Positions 29,442 through 38,999 are shown, counted from the stretch's first letter. The stretch is DNA of 64,000 bases from Hormoscilla sp. GM7CHS1pb (GCA_014323675.1 JACONN010000001.1:1-64000), one strand, 5' to 3'. Notes: a model not told the origin generated them from the letters alone. Made by a program: numbers and translations.

Positions 29442-29700
29442 AGACTAAAGTCTTTACTACGAACGGGGGGAAAGACTAAAGTCTTTACTACGAACTGGGA
29501 TACGATCGGGTGTGGCTCATTTACCGTTGGTACGGGAGACCTCGCGTGGGGGCCAGAAACCGGGTTTCTATGAAAATGGCTGCTTTTTGCCCCTAAATTG
29601 ATCTAAGAAACCCGGTTTCTTGTCTGTTGGCTATCAACTACTTGTGACCACACCCGATAGGAACGGGGGATAGAAACTTTTCCCGTTCTACTCTACCTGC
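29442..29700. repeat. Repeat-rich gene-free interval
   Basis: Two tandem copies of an imperfect palindrome AAAGACTAAAGTCTTTACTACGAAC (given here in two parts: AAAGACTAAAGTCTTT and ACTACGAAC) at about 29442-29496, repeated again as a pair at 30390-30451. Then two AAACCCGGTTT-type palindromes (29558, 29609) and a TTGTGACCACACCC copy at 29642-29655. No gene. Confidence 0.75.
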
Positions 29701-30222
29701 CTATTTCCAATCTTCTGCACCTGGCAGTGTACTCATTTCCTCCATGAGTACACCGCGTATTGTTCGCGATGAATGTTCGTAAGTCAAATTGAGCAGTTGA
29801 GTCGCGGCCTGCACTACTGCTGTCTTATCTACCATCTTTTCCAGTTTAACTGGGTGTACTCGCCCATCCAAAACTTCCCCACTCGCTATGAAAATTGCAT
29901 CAAGAAAAGCCATCTCCATGCAGTCATCCCATTCATTCTGCTTAATATAGTAAGATGTTTTATCCTCTTTCAGATTTAGACCTTGGATCTTCAGCACCGA
30001 ATCTCGGATCGAAGCATACCATAAATTATTCATACTTTCGGAAATTTTGTTTTTAATTAAAAGCACGAGCATTCTGACGAGGAAACTCTCGATATTCTGC
30101 AAAATCGCTTTCTTACTCATCCCTTCCAGTTCGTCTACTAACATTAATGCCTCGTTATACCGACCTTCCAGGATGCATGTTCTGATGTCTGTCAGTTCTT
30201 GAGTCATGGCAATCTTTTCCAA
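29701..30222 (-). CDS. DUF29-like hypothetical protein
   Basis: 173 residues of a cyanobacterial family usually labelled DUF29-related. Marks are ILEGRYNEALMLVDELEGMS, FLVRMLVLLIKNK and WYASIRDSVLKIQGLNLKED. All-helical, cytoplasmic, of unknown function. A second, more divergent member lies at 38981-39421. Confidence 0.75.
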   Translation of the reverse strand: MEKIAMTQELTDIRTCILEGRYNEALMLVDELEGMSKKAILQNIESFLVRMLVLLIKNKISESMNNLWYASIRDSVLKIQGLNLKEDKTSYYIKQNEWDDCMEMAFLDAIFIASGEVLDGRVHPVKLEKMVDKTAVVQAATQLLNLTYEHSSRTIRGVLMEEMSTLPGAEDWK

Positions 30223-30686
30223 GCCAAGTTAAGTCTTTCCTTATTGTACTATCTATGTGCGCGATCGGGGAAGGGTGCATCTCATAGCAAGCTTAGCCGC
30301 CCGAACCCCGCGCCCGAACCCTAAAGAGCCCGGCTACACGAACAAAGCCCGCCTGCGCGGGCTAGATTACATGCATTGAGATGCATCTATCGGGGAAAGA
30401 CTAAAGTCTTTACTACGAACGGGGGGAAAGACTAAAGTCTTTACTACGAACGGGCGGAACTGCTGAGGATTTCGTCGAGTTGGCTAATGCGCAATCTCAT
30501 TTGCGCTAGTTCCCGATCGAATGCTGCTCGACTCAGCAACCGCCCTTCCAGATAGCAGGTTTTTCCTTGACTCCAGTCCGTGCTACAGTCTGCTATCGTC
30601 GTTGCTAGCTAGAAACTAGCAACGAGAATATGCTATCAAAGTAAGGGTTTGACGGCGATATCAAGACTGAAAATTGGAGATTCCCA
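30223..30686. repeat. Gene-poor interval with paired palindromes and one relic
   Basis: Contains the second AAAGACTAAAGTCTTT pair (30390-30451), a dispersed ccctaaagagcccggctac-type repeat (about 30318), and on the minus strand an open stretch 30444-30605 without a normal start reading DWSQGKTCYLEGRLL...QMRLRISQLDEIL to a stop at 30444. The latter looks like the end of a lost coiled-coil gene. Confidence 0.45.
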
Positions 30687-30974
30687 ATGAAAACACTGCC
30701 CCCTAATGTAACAGCCTACCGAGAAACACCTGTTTTTACCCAAGAGACTATTCCCAAAGGACTGCTCGATCGCCACAGGACAAAAGAGGGGAGTTGGGGC
30801 AAAATTTGTGTCATATCTGGCCAACTTTGCTATCGAATCCTCACAGATCCCCCAGAAGAACACGTGCTAACACCATATTCACCAGGTATTGTGGAGCCCC
30901 AGACACCACATGAAGTCGAACCTCTCGGCCCGGTGGAATTTTATGTAGAGTTCTATCGCCAAGCGGAAAGCTAA
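30687..30974 (+). CDS. DUF1971 cupin-like protein
   Basis: 95 residues with the DUF1971 pattern: MKTLPPNVTAYRETPVF, LLDRHRTKEGSWGKICVISG, and PGIVEPQTPHEVEPLGPVEF near the end. The His/Glu residues suggest a single-domain cupin with a metal site. The family is sometimes linked to tellurite-resistance proteins, but its function is not established. Confidence 0.85.
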   Translation: MKTLPPNVTAYRETPVFTQETIPKGLLDRHRTKEGSWGKICVISGQLCYRILTDPPEEHVLTPYSPGIVEPQTPHEVEPLGPVEFYVEFYRQAES

Positions 30975-31064
30975 CGTTCCTCCGAGAGTAGCTTCGCCCT
31001 GGCGAGATAGAGATGCACCCCACCATCTTTCCTTCAAGATCGTGATTCATAGAAGTCAAATGCA

Positions 31065-31427
31065 TTATTTATTTTCTAACTCATCAATTAATGCTCGAAC
31101 TTGCGATCGCAGTTTAGGCAACTTATCGCCATCCTCAATAATCTTCCACACTACTTCCATATCTACTCCCCAATAATGGTGTGCAAGGACATTCCGAAAA
31201 TCCACAATATCTCGCCAAGGGATATGGGAATAGGTTGCTTTCAGATCATCTGATAGGTTACTCGCCGCCTCTCCAATAATAACCAGTTCGTGCAAAACAG
31301 CCATTTGCACCATGCGCCTGTGCAAAAACGCATCCTTTCCTCCATCTTGAAGATAGGACGAGATCGCCTCAATGGATTCTTTGATATGATACAGAAAAAA
31401 CAAAGGACTTTTCGATGATGAACTCAT
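31065..31427 (-). CDS. hepT: HepT-like HEPN ribonuclease toxin (DUF86)
   Basis: 120 residues with RNVLAHHYW near residue 78, the R-X4-H-X-Y motif of HEPN toxins. It starts 4 bases inside the upstream nucleotidyltransferase gene (ATGA overlap region), so the pair is coupled. Divergent from the 8964-9332 toxin, so probably acquired separately. Confidence 0.9.
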   Translation of the reverse strand: MSSSSKSPLFFLYHIKESIEAISSYLQDGGKDAFLHRRMVQMAVLHELVIIGEAASNLSDDLKATYSHIPWRDIVDFRNVLAHHYWGVDMEVVWKIIEDGDKLPKLRSQVRALIDELENK

Positions 31428-31711
31428 AAAGCGATCGCCTCTTGTAAAACCTGTTCTCGAATCGAGTGATGCAAGGCGGTACTATGCACCACATCAACTT
31501 TACACCCCAAAAGCTCTTCCAGAGCGCGAGCCAAGCGAATAAAATCAAACAAATCCTGTTCGGGAGTGCGATCGATGATAAAATCAACATCGCTAGTTTC
31601 CGTTGCTTCACCCCTGGCCACGGAACCGAACACCCGCACATTTGCCGAATGATATTGTCCTGCTAATTTGAGGATATCGTCACGGTATTGGTGTAAAATT
31701 TCCAGATTCAT
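31424..31711 (-). CDS. mntA: MntA-like nucleotidyltransferase antitoxin
   Basis: 95 residues with GSVARGEATETSDVDFI, the GS-X10-DXD active site. It probably silences the following HEPN toxin by AMP transfer. The gene order matches the first MNT/HEPN pair. Confidence 0.9.
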   Translation of the reverse strand: MNLEILHQYRDDILKLAGQYHSANVRVFGSVARGEATETSDVDFIIDRTPEQDLFDFIRLARALEELLGCKVDVVHSTALHHSIREQVLQEAIAL

Positions 31712-31941
31712 GTTCGCAATTACTTAATTTTCCTAATCTCCTTAACTATAATGAATATCTGTATGAATGTCAATCGTTTAAACAGGTTCCTCGATGGAGC
31801 GCGTCCCCGCTGGGAACGATCGCCTTTGAGGCTCTGCGTCCCCGTGATTACCAGGAGCCAGAGCCTCTTGGTGGACGTTCCCTGCCAGAGTCAGGGAACG
31901 AGAGAACTAGCAACGAGAAATGTTAAGCTTCATTTTATGTT
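31712..31941. repeat. Gene-free interval of dispersed repeats
   Basis: Three pieces of the gene-flanking repeat family (cgtccccgctgggaacga, aggagccagagcctcttggt, ccctgccagagtcagggaac). No coding signal. Confidence 0.6.
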
Positions 31942-33180
31942 ATGCTTGTCAGAGGTAATGTTAAGCTAGATAGTAAACCACTCCTAAACAAGTTAGACAC
32001 AGCAATGCCACAACCCCTTTCACAGAACAGATACCCAGACTGCTTGGCTCTGGAATTGGCTGTAACACCAGTGCAGTCATCTACCCCCGAACTTCTCGAA
32101 CTCTACGTCACCCTCCGCTTTCAGGAACATTGGGAAAATTTGGGTGCAGGTCGCGTTAAACTCGGTCTTACGGGCGGACAGCTTCACCTCAAGTTGTCCA
32201 ACTGTAAAATGCCTCCCTCTCGCAGTCATCCCCTAGAACTGGCAGAACTCGACTGTCGCGCGATCGCGGAAGGGACAGCAGAGAACCCCATCTGGGCATT
32301 GAGCGCCAACAGTGGCAAGATATTGAATGGTAGCCTCAACCAGGTGCAGTTGCCAACAGTGGAACTAACGGGTACGCCAGCAATTGTCGAAGCTACATTT
32401 ACGGTCTCGGCGTCGGAACTGCAGGTAAGTGATGCCGAGGGATTGTGGTCCCACAGCATCAGCCCGAATAAATTGGCTATATTAGATAGAAAAATCGCCT
32501 TAGTTCTGCTGTCCGAGAAGTTACAGCCTTATCTGAGTCGGGCCTGGTGGCGATCGGATGCTGAAGTCCCACAGCAACCCACCCCGGAAGCAAGTTTGGA
32601 TATTGCTCAGATCCAAGGGGCGATCGAGAGGATAATGAAAGCCGAAACCGATGACTTTTTGGAGTTAGCGAAAAAAGTAGGATTAAAACCCGCCGAGGAT
32701 TTTGTGGGGGCGAAGCTGCTGGGGACAAATTTAAGCAGTGCGGACTTAAGTGGAGCCAACTTGCGGCGGGTTTACCTGCGGGGGGCTGACTTATGCGATA
32801 TAGACATGAGCAATGCGGATTTAAATGAGGCCAACTTAGGGGGTGCGGACATGAGTGGAGCATATTTAAGCGAAGCGGACTTAGGAGGAGCGAATTTGCG
32901 TCGAGCGAGTTTAGCATTAGCGAATATCAGCGGAGCGTACCTAGTGGGAGCAAATCTGAGTGAAGCGAATCTCAGCAATGCCAACTTGAGCGATAGTAAC
33001 ATGAATGGTGCAGATTTAACAGGTGCAGATTTAACAGGTGCGGGGGTAGTATTAGCGAACTTAACGGACGTGCAGTTACGTGATGCTAAAGTAGAGAATG
33101 CCAGGTTTAAGGATAATCCCGGGTTGACAGAAGAAATGAAGCATGACTTGCAGCAACGCGGGGCAATTTTTGAAGATTAA
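31942..33180 (+). CDS. Pentapeptide-repeat protein with novel N-terminal domain
   Basis: 412 residues from the first ATG, or about 391 if it starts at ATG 32005 (MPQPLSQNRYPDCLALELAV); neither has a good ribosome site. Residues about 30-200 form a beta-rich domain (VTLRFQEHWENLGAGRVKLG) I do not recognise. A linker with FLELAKKVGLKPAEDFVGA leads into about 25 A(D/N)LXX pentapeptides, ending in MKHDLQQRGAIFED. The same linker and tail occur in the TPR-pentapeptide protein at 35990, so the two share a module. Confidence 0.85.
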   Translation: MLVRGNVKLDSKPLLNKLDTAMPQPLSQNRYPDCLALELAVTPVQSSTPELLELYVTLRFQEHWENLGAGRVKLGLTGGQLHLKLSNCKMPPSRSHPLELAELDCRAIAEGTAENPIWALSANSGKILNGSLNQVQLPTVELTGTPAIVEATFTVSASELQVSDAEGLWSHSISPNKLAILDRKIALVLLSEKLQPYLSRAWWRSDAEVPQQPTPEASLDIAQIQGAIERIMKAETDDFLELAKKVGLKPAEDFVGAKLLGTNLSSADLSGANLRRVYLRGADLCDIDMSNADLNEANLGGADMSGAYLSEADLGGANLRRASLALANISGAYLVGANLSEANLSNANLSDSNMNGADLTGADLTGAGVVLANLTDVQLRDAKVENARFKDNPGLTEEMKHDLQQRGAIFED

Positions 33181-33210
33181 TTGTCTTGTAAATTGCCAAT
33201 TGCGAATTAT

Positions 33211-33759
33211 CTCGTTCCCTGTCTCTGGCAGGGAACGGCTTCGGGAGGCTCTGCCTCTGGTGTAAATTTACAGCTAGGAAACCAAACTTCCAGCTTACGA
33301 ACCATATTTGAACCACATTTAATTCAGGAGAGAATATGAAAACCGTCTCCATTGACCTACCAGAAAGCGTATTTCCAGCCCTGAGAAAAGCCCCCGATGA
33401 ATTTGTCCGAGAAATGCGGATAGCCGCCGCCGTCAAATGGTACGAACTCGGAGAAATATCTCAAGGTAAAGCAGCGGAAATTGCTGGTTTAACCCGGGCG
33501 GAGTTTCTCGATGCTTTATTTCGCTACAAAGTTGATTTCATGCAATATACGGCTAAAGAATTAGCTGAGGAAATGGCGAATGTTGAGTAATCGCGTTATC
33601 ATTAATTATTCTGTAATTTGTCTCGTTCCCTGTCTCTGGCAGGGAACGTCTTCGAGAGGCTCTGTCTCTGGTGTAAATTAACATTAATTATCCCAGATTT
33701 CTCGTTCCCTGTCTCTGGCAGGGAACGTCTTCGGGAGGCTCTGCCTCTGGTGTAAATTA
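33211..33759. repeat. Three direct copies of a ~57-bp repeat around the UPF0175 gene
   Basis: Copies at about 33211-33266, 33621-33678 and 33703-33759 read ctcgttccctgtctctggca followed by gggaacg...aggctctg...ctctggtgtaaat. One precedes and two follow the UPF0175 gene. The core is palindromic (GTTCCCTG/CAGGGAAC). Confidence 0.85.
33336..33590 (+). CDS. UPF0175 family antitoxin-like protein
   Basis: 84 residues: KTVSIDLPESVFPALRKAPD, then WYELGEISQGKAAEIAGLTR as an HTH and EFLDALFRYKVDFMQY. The family is usually the small partner of a PIN-like DUF3368 toxin. No partner follows here. GGAGAG lies 7 bases before the ATG. Confidence 0.82.
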   Translation: MKTVSIDLPESVFPALRKAPDEFVREMRIAAAVKWYELGEISQGKAAEIAGLTRAEFLDALFRYKVDFMQYTAKELAEEMANVE

Positions 33760-34024
33760 ACAGCAATGATTTTCCCACGACCTGGTAATCTTCTCTGGAG
33801 GCAGAGCCTCCAACCTATCAATACCAGGCAGAGCCTGGTATCGAGAGAATATCCTGCGATCGAGAAAAAAACCCGCAGCGTTGGGTTTCGTTCCTCAACC
33901 CAACCTACAGTTTATTAACATAGTTTTAGTCGGTTAAAACCGACTTTAGCCTCGTTACCTGGCTCCGCCAGGTAACGAGGGGGTTTGAACTCCCGGCGGG
34001 ATGGCAGCGAAGTGATTGCTATAA
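33760..34024. repeat. Dispersed palindromes between UPF0175 and the split reductase
   Basis: A cluster of the window's repeat family: ggaggcagagcctcc, ataccaggcagagcctggta, AGTCGGTTAAAACCGACT and cgttacctggctccgccagg. The last two also stand next to each other at about 39800-39853. No gene. Confidence 0.7.
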
Positions 34025-34382
34025 TTAAACCTTCCCCTGCAATGCTGCTAATTCTTCTTCAATGGACAAGGGTTGATATCTCAAAGCAAAGGCTTTAGAA
34101 CTATCTAAAGATACATCCGGTGGTCTGGGTGCTGCCATTTGGATGTCTTGTTGGCGGCCAGGTTTCAGTTTTGCTTGGGGAAGTCCCAGCACTTCTGCCA
34201 TTATCCTACCAAAATCATACCGCGATATTCGTTCTTTCCCTCCCAAGTGCAGGATCCCTGCATTTTCTAAGGCCAACAGCAGTCCCCGCCCTGCGGTCGT
34301 AGCGCTGACAGGAGTTCGGAATTCGTCGATGAATAAATTCAGTTCTTTTCCTTCCCTCATGCTTTTGATGAAGGGTTGGATA

Positions 34383-35415
34383 CAGCTTGTTCACCAGTTA
34401 GCTAGTACAATAACAGCATTTAGTAAACCAGTTTTTAAACGTATTTGTTCCAATCAGCATTAGAGCAAGTTCAATTAACTTTTCTAGCGCCTCCATTGCT
34501 CGTGTTGGGAACATTCTGACCAGTGACTTAACCGTTGACCACAACATCTCAATAGGATTGAAGTCTGGTGAGTAGGGTGATAAATATTCTACTCTTGCTC
34601 CCGTAGCGACTATCAGTTCTTCGATACCTTTCATTTTATGGATATTAAGGTTATCCATAACTACCACATCCCCTGGATTCAGCTTCTCCACCAGGTCATG
34701 TTCAACAAAATCCTTAAAATCCTTACCTTTCATAGAGCCTTTAATTGCTTTTTTCGCCACAACCCTTTCAATACTTATTGCTCCGATTAACGTCATTTTC
34801 CTGCCCTTATAAAATGGTCTTAAATAGAATGCCTTTTTACCTTTTTCACACGGGCGCCATTTCGCGACTCATCCCTATCCAGAAAGCTGCCTCATCAATA
34901 AATATCAATTTTCCCTGTGGGACATCTCGAACCCGCTCTCGGTAATCAACTCGCTGCTGTTGAACTGCTGGAGTTGCTACTTTTTCTGCCCGGTAAGTTT
35001 TTTTTTAAGAGTTAAGCCTTCTTTTTTTAGGAACTCACACATCCCCCCTACACTGACATAAACATCCTGCTCATTTAACAGATGTTCCCTCAGCCTACCG
35101 TCCAATCTGGGTAATCTTTTACCATCTTCACGATCAAGTCTCGATAGGCTTCTAGCTTGCCCGGACGTTTGGGGCCGGGTTTTTTAGGGGTTAGATCTTG
35201 CGTTTCTCGATATTGTTTTATATAACTATGAACAGTAGCAGGACTGAGCATAAACTGCTCGGCAAGTTGCCGAATCGAGCCTTTGCCCAATTTATAAGCA
35301 GTGACGACTTTTTGTCTAAGGTCCAGAGAGTAACGTCCCATAGCTGAATTTGGTCTGCATTGAGTATAGCTCTAGTTTAGCACAAAAATGTTCTACTTGT
35401 TTCCTGAACAAGCTG
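34383..35415 (-). mobile_element. IS630/Tc1-type insertion sequence with TA duplication
   Basis: 1,033 bp with terminal repeats beginning CAGCTTGTTCA on both ends (34383 onward, and on the minus strand from 35415). It is flanked by TA at 34381-34382 and 35416-35417, the IS630 target duplication. Inserted in the RmlD-like gene in the same orientation. Confidence 0.92.
34398..35341 (-). pseudogene. IS630-family transposase, frameshifted
   Basis: The N-terminal frame (35341-35090) has the HTH GKGSIRQLAEQFMLSPATVH and KKPGPKRPGK. The C-terminal frame (34796-34398) has the DDE residues in VVMDNLNIHK and YSPDFNPIEMLWSTVK. The intervening 290 bases carry matching protein sequence in shifted frames (e.g. 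VSVGGMCEFLKKEG). At least two shifts are needed, though some members use programmed frameshifting. Confidence 0.82.
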
Positions 35416-35989
35416 TAAAGCTACTCCCATGAGGCGGCGCGGCGCCAAACATTAATGGCATCCGGCAAATTGCTACTTGCCCATGGCCCGATCGCATCTC
35501 CAGTTCAGCCCGAACCTTTTGTTCGCCATAATAGCTAATAGGAGAGACGGGGTCAGTTTCCCGATAGGGAGGGTTTCTGCCATCGAAGACCAGATCCGTG
35601 GAGGTAAAAACACAAGGAATTTGGCGATCGGCACTCAATCCGGCAATATAGCTAGAGGCCGTGACATTAATATGATATGATTCCGTGGGGTGAGTTTGAC
35701 AATAATTGGGACTAGATTGAGCAGCAGTATGGATAACTGCTGCTGGTTGAATTTCCTGGAAGAGTACTTTGAGATGCTGAAAATCTCGCAAGTCAGCTTG
35801 CAGGAGGGTGACGCCGGGAATGGCCAGGGGTTGTGAAAGGTAGGTGCCGTAAACTTCCCACTCTTGTTGGGCCAACTGGCACAGGTTCCATCCCAAAAAA
35901 CCGCTAGCTCCCGTGACTAATAATTTTTTCATCTGGTTACGATCGCATGTATTGATGTACTATTATATATAGAGGAAAGAGAATTAACC

Positions 35990-37035
35990 ATGTCTAAAGC
36001 AGCAGACGATTTACTCAAACAAGGAATAGGCCAATATCAGACCGGTGACGTAGCAGCAGCATTAGAGTCTTGGCAGCAAGCCCTCACCCTCTATCGGGAA
36101 GCGGACGATCGCAAACGAACGGGGGCGGCCTTGGGGAATTTGGGGGCGGCCCATGAGGCCCTGGGAGAGCTGCCAGTCGCCCTAGATTACTATCAGCAGC
36201 ATCTGGCGATCGCCCAGTCAATCTCGGACTGGCGGGGACAAGCCAATGCTCTGGAAAATATAGCTAATGTATACCATAGTTTGGGAGAAATGTCAAGGGC
36301 AATAGAATATTATCAGCAGCGGTTGGCGATCGCCCGAGAACAGTCAGACCTTGAGGCATGCGGGAGGATCCTGTGGCAGTTGAGAGTGACATCGAAGGAG
36401 ATGGGAAATGAGCAAAAGGCGATCGCCTTTTGCCAGGAACAATGGGCGATCGCGCGGCAGAGGGTTTCCGCAGTAGAAACGGGGGACTTTATGGAAATAG
36501 CGGAACAGGTAGGATTAAACCCGATGGAAGACTTCGCGGGGCGGACCTGAGTGGAATCAACCTGTACTATGCTAACCTAGGCTGGGCAGATTTACGGGAA
36601 ACAAATTTGAGTAATGCCGACTTGAGATTAGCAGACCTGAACAATGCGAAATTAAGTAAAGCAAATCTGAGCAATGCCAAGTTAAGTAATGCGAATCTGC
36701 GGGATGCCGACCTCAGCAATGCCAACCTGACGGGTGCAGATTTGCGCAGTATCCTCCCCCGCGTGAATCTGAGTTACGCGCAATTGCAGGGAGTAAATTT
36801 GAGCAGTGTTTATTTACAGAAAGCCAATCTAAGTCATGCGGATCTGAGTGGGGCAGACTTGACAAATGCCGACTTAATAGATGCTAACCTGAAAGAGGCT
36901 AAGTTGGTAGGAACTAAACTCAAAGGGGCGTTCCTCAAGGGGGCAAATGTGGAAAATGTGGACTTCAGAGAAACATCAGGGATTTCTCAGCAGATGAAAA
37001 TTGACCTGATGGAGCGCGGGGCGATTTTTGAGTAA
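35990..37035 (+). CDS. TPR plus pentapeptide-repeat protein (frameshift at 36538-36541)
   Basis: The first frame (35990-36550) holds three or four tetratricopeptide repeats (ALGNLGAAHEALGELPVALD, ALENIANVYHSLGEMSRAIE) and ends EIAEQVGLNPMEDFAGRT. One more G in the GGGG at 36538-36541 gives EDFAGADLSGINLYYANLGW and continues through about 25 pentapeptides to MKIDLMERGAIFE at 37035. So one protein of about 348 residues. The shared linker (EDF-GA) and tail match the protein at 31942. Protein-binding scaffold is inferred. Confidence 0.82.
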
Positions 37036-37079
37036 AATGATAGGTGAGGACAAAATGATTGTGTATGGGAGCAATAGAA

Positions 37080-37664
37080 ATGACTGCTGTAACTCTGAAA
37101 CGCTTTACCATAGAAGAATATCACCGGCTGGGAGAAATGGGATTCTTCGGCGAGGATGACAGAATTGAATTGATTCGTGGAGAGATCGTACAAATGCCAA
37201 CTAAAAAACCCCCCCATTCAGTCTGCAATACCCGTTTGTGGAAGGAGTTAAGTAAGCTTCTGGGCGATCGGGCTGAGATCAGAATACAAGAACCTATCAC
37301 CCTCCCGGCTGATAGCGAACCTCAGCCTGATGTGGTAATAGCACGCGATCGCCCAGACGAATATTTATCGAGTCATCCCGAACCGGCGGATATCTTCTTA
37401 GTGGTGGAAATTGCAGATGCGACATTGAGTTACGATCGGAACAGGAAGTTATCCATCTATGCTGAAGATGGGATTACAGATTACTGGATATTCAACTTGC
37501 AAGACAAGCAACTGGAAGCATACAGCGAACCTTATCGAGATTTGCAGGGCAAATTTGGCTATGCTAGCAAGCGGATTTTTTTGCCCGATGCAGTTATTGC
37601 TATCCCCGGTTTCCCCGATCGGGCTTTAAATGTAGGGAAAATCTTTCCCGGGGAGATGAAGTAA
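37080..37664 (+). CDS. Uma2 family (DUF820) putative endonuclease
   Basis: 195 residues from ATG 37080 (MTAVTLKRFTIEEYHRLGEM), which follows GGGAG at good distance. RIELIRGEIVQMP, SEPQPDVVIARDRPDEY, DIFLVVEIADATLSYDR and GITDYWIFNL are the four family blocks with the PD-(D/E)XK-type acidic residues. It is 45 bases after the pentapeptide gene. Confidence 0.9.
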   Translation: MTAVTLKRFTIEEYHRLGEMGFFGEDDRIELIRGEIVQMPTKKPPHSVCNTRLWKELSKLLGDRAEIRIQEPITLPADSEPQPDVVIARDRPDEYLSSHPEPADIFLVVEIADATLSYDRNRKLSIYAEDGITDYWIFNLQDKQLEAYSEPYRDLQGKFGYASKRIFLPDAVIAIPGFPDRALNVGKIFPGEMK

Positions 37665-37686
37665 ACATTATAGGTCGAGTAGTGAG

Positions 37687-37932
37687 ATGAGTCTGATTAT
37701 TTCCGATGAAATTGTGAAAGCAAGTGGGCTATCAGAAGACGAACTTTTCTTGGAAATTGTTTTGCTGCTGTTTCAGCAGGACAAGATTAGCCTAGGAAAA
37801 GCAGCGGAATTGTTAAATATGTCGCAAATTCGCTTTCAGCGGTTGATGGCCGATCGGGGTATTTGCGTCCATTATGACGTGGCTGAATTGCAGGAAGATA
37901 TCCAGCATTTGACTGCAAAGGGGTGGCTATGA
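37687..37932 (+). CDS. UPF0175 family antitoxin-like protein
   Basis: 81 residues, with KISLGKAAELLNMSQIRFQR as the HTH-like part and CVHYDVAELQEDIQHL at the end. It overlaps the DUF3368 gene by 10 bases, the classical pair. More divergent from the copy at 33336. Confidence 0.85.
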   Translation: MSLIISDEIVKASGLSEDELFLEIVLLLFQQDKISLGKAAELLNMSQIRFQRLMADRGICVHYDVAELQEDIQHLTAKGWL

Positions 37933-38228
37933 TTGTTGTAAGTGACACTTCTGGCATCAGTGGGTTAGCGATCGTGGGCTATCTACCGTTGCTGCAACAG
38001 CTTTACGAGCAGGTGTTCCTTCCACCTGCTGTAGCGAATGAACTGATCCGAGGTGGTTCCGACGATCCGCGAATTACACAAGCGTTATCTCTAGATTGGA
38101 TTGAGATTCGTCAGCCTACCGATCGCCAATTGGTTGAAACCCTGGAAATCGATCGCAATCTCGATCGGCGGGAATCTGAAGCGATCGTCCTAGCGCTGGA
38201 ACTAGGAGCGCGTCTGGATCTTGAGTAA
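37923..38228 (+). CDS. DUF3368 PIN-like toxin, C-terminally truncated
   Basis: 101 residues: VVSDTSGISGLAIVGYLPLL is the N-terminal acidic motif, FLPPAVANELIRGG and DRRESEAIVLALELGA the central and catalytic blocks. Family members continue for about 50 more residues with another Asp motif after ELGA; here the frame stops at RLDLE. Probably inactive or weakly active. Confidence 0.75.
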   Translation: MAMIVVSDTSGISGLAIVGYLPLLQQLYEQVFLPPAVANELIRGGSDDPRITQALSLDWIEIRQPTDRQLVETLEIDRNLDRRESEAIVLALELGARLDLE

Positions 38229-38289
38229 TCCTGAAGGTGACGAAAGTTACGATCGGGTATAATATCTACGAGGGGAATCCTTCAGTTCG

Positions 38290-38496
38290 GTGCAGTTTCC
38301 CCAACTGGTTTTATCAGTTAATACAGTCCTTGCGCCTCCAGTGGTGGAAGATTTAATCAGGGATGAACAAGCACAACTGCAACAAGTTCAACAACAGAGA
38401 GATGAACAGCAAGAAAGGGCCGAACGAGCGGAACAACGGGCACAAATGTTCGCCGCTAAGTTGCTGGAAATGGGATTAGACCCAGACAGTATCTAG
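38290..38496 (+). pseudogene. C-terminal fragment with coiled coil
   Basis: 68 codons: FPQLVLSVNTVLAPPVVEDL followed by a Gln/Arg-rich coiled coil and LLEMGLDPDSI. The last part resembles the end of Uma2-like or Rpn-like nucleases, where coiled coils are common. The catalytic part is missing. It follows the truncated DUF3368 gene, so both probably lost sequence in one rearrangement. Confidence 0.45.
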
Positions 38497-38551
38497 AACC
38501 TCGGTCAGTCAATAAACCCTGTTTATGGCTTCTACTGCACGCGCGATCGTC

Positions 38552-38577
38552 TCTATATTTCGAGTCAAATATAGAGG
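38552..38577. repeat. Inverted repeat CTCTATATTT...AAATATAGAG
   Basis: Perfect 10-bp arms around CGAGTC. Located after the fragment at 38290-38496 and flanked by HIP1 sites. Terminator-like in shape but with no T run. Confidence 0.6.
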
Positions 38578-38660
38578 GCGATCGCATTATATACCATAAT
38601 CAGAATAGCCGCTGGAAAATCAAATGGCAGCATCTCACCTTAAAATCAATGTATGCACTC

Positions 38661-38999
38661 CCACTCCCTCACTCCCTCACTCCCTCACTCCCTCACTCCC
38701 TCACTCCCTCACTCCCTCACTCCCTCACTCCCTCACTCCCTCACTCCCTCACTCCCTCACTCCCTCACTCCCTCACTCCCTCACTCCCTCACTCCCTCAC
38801 TCCCTCACTCCCTCACTCCCTCACTCCCTCACTCCCTCACTCCCTCACTCCCTCACTCCCTCACTCCCTCACTCCCTCACTCCCTCACTCCCTCACTCCC
38901 TCACTCCCTCACTCCCTCACTCCCTCACTCCCTCACTCCCTCACTCCCTCACTCCCTCACTCCCTCACTCCCTCACTCCCTCACTCCCTCACTCCCTCA
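38661..38999. repeat. Minisatellite, about 42 copies of an 8-bp unit (CTCACTCC)
   Basis: An uninterrupted array of the octamer ACTCCCTC over about 339 bases with no visible variation. Because 8 is not a multiple of 3, all three plus frames stay open, which produces spurious repetitive frames; I do not regard them as genes. The left edge is degenerate (gcactcccactccctc). The right edge overlaps the 3' end of the DUF29-like gene. Confidence 0.97.

Larger units (their letters stand above)
34025..35932 (-). pseudogene. RmlD-like sugar nucleotide reductase, split by an IS630-type element
   Basis: The N-terminal half (35932-35418) has the NAD(P) motif LLVTGASGFLGWNL, TSTDLVFDGRNPPYRETDP and the YYGEQK catalytic Tyr/Lys. 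The C-terminal half (34380-34025) continues IQPFIKSMREGKELNLFIDE and RPPDVSLDSSKA. The 1,033-bp element lies between GSSF and IQPF; removing it and one TA rejoins the frame exactly. The family resembles dTDP-4-dehydrorhamnose reductase. Not functional as found. Confidence 0.88.
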
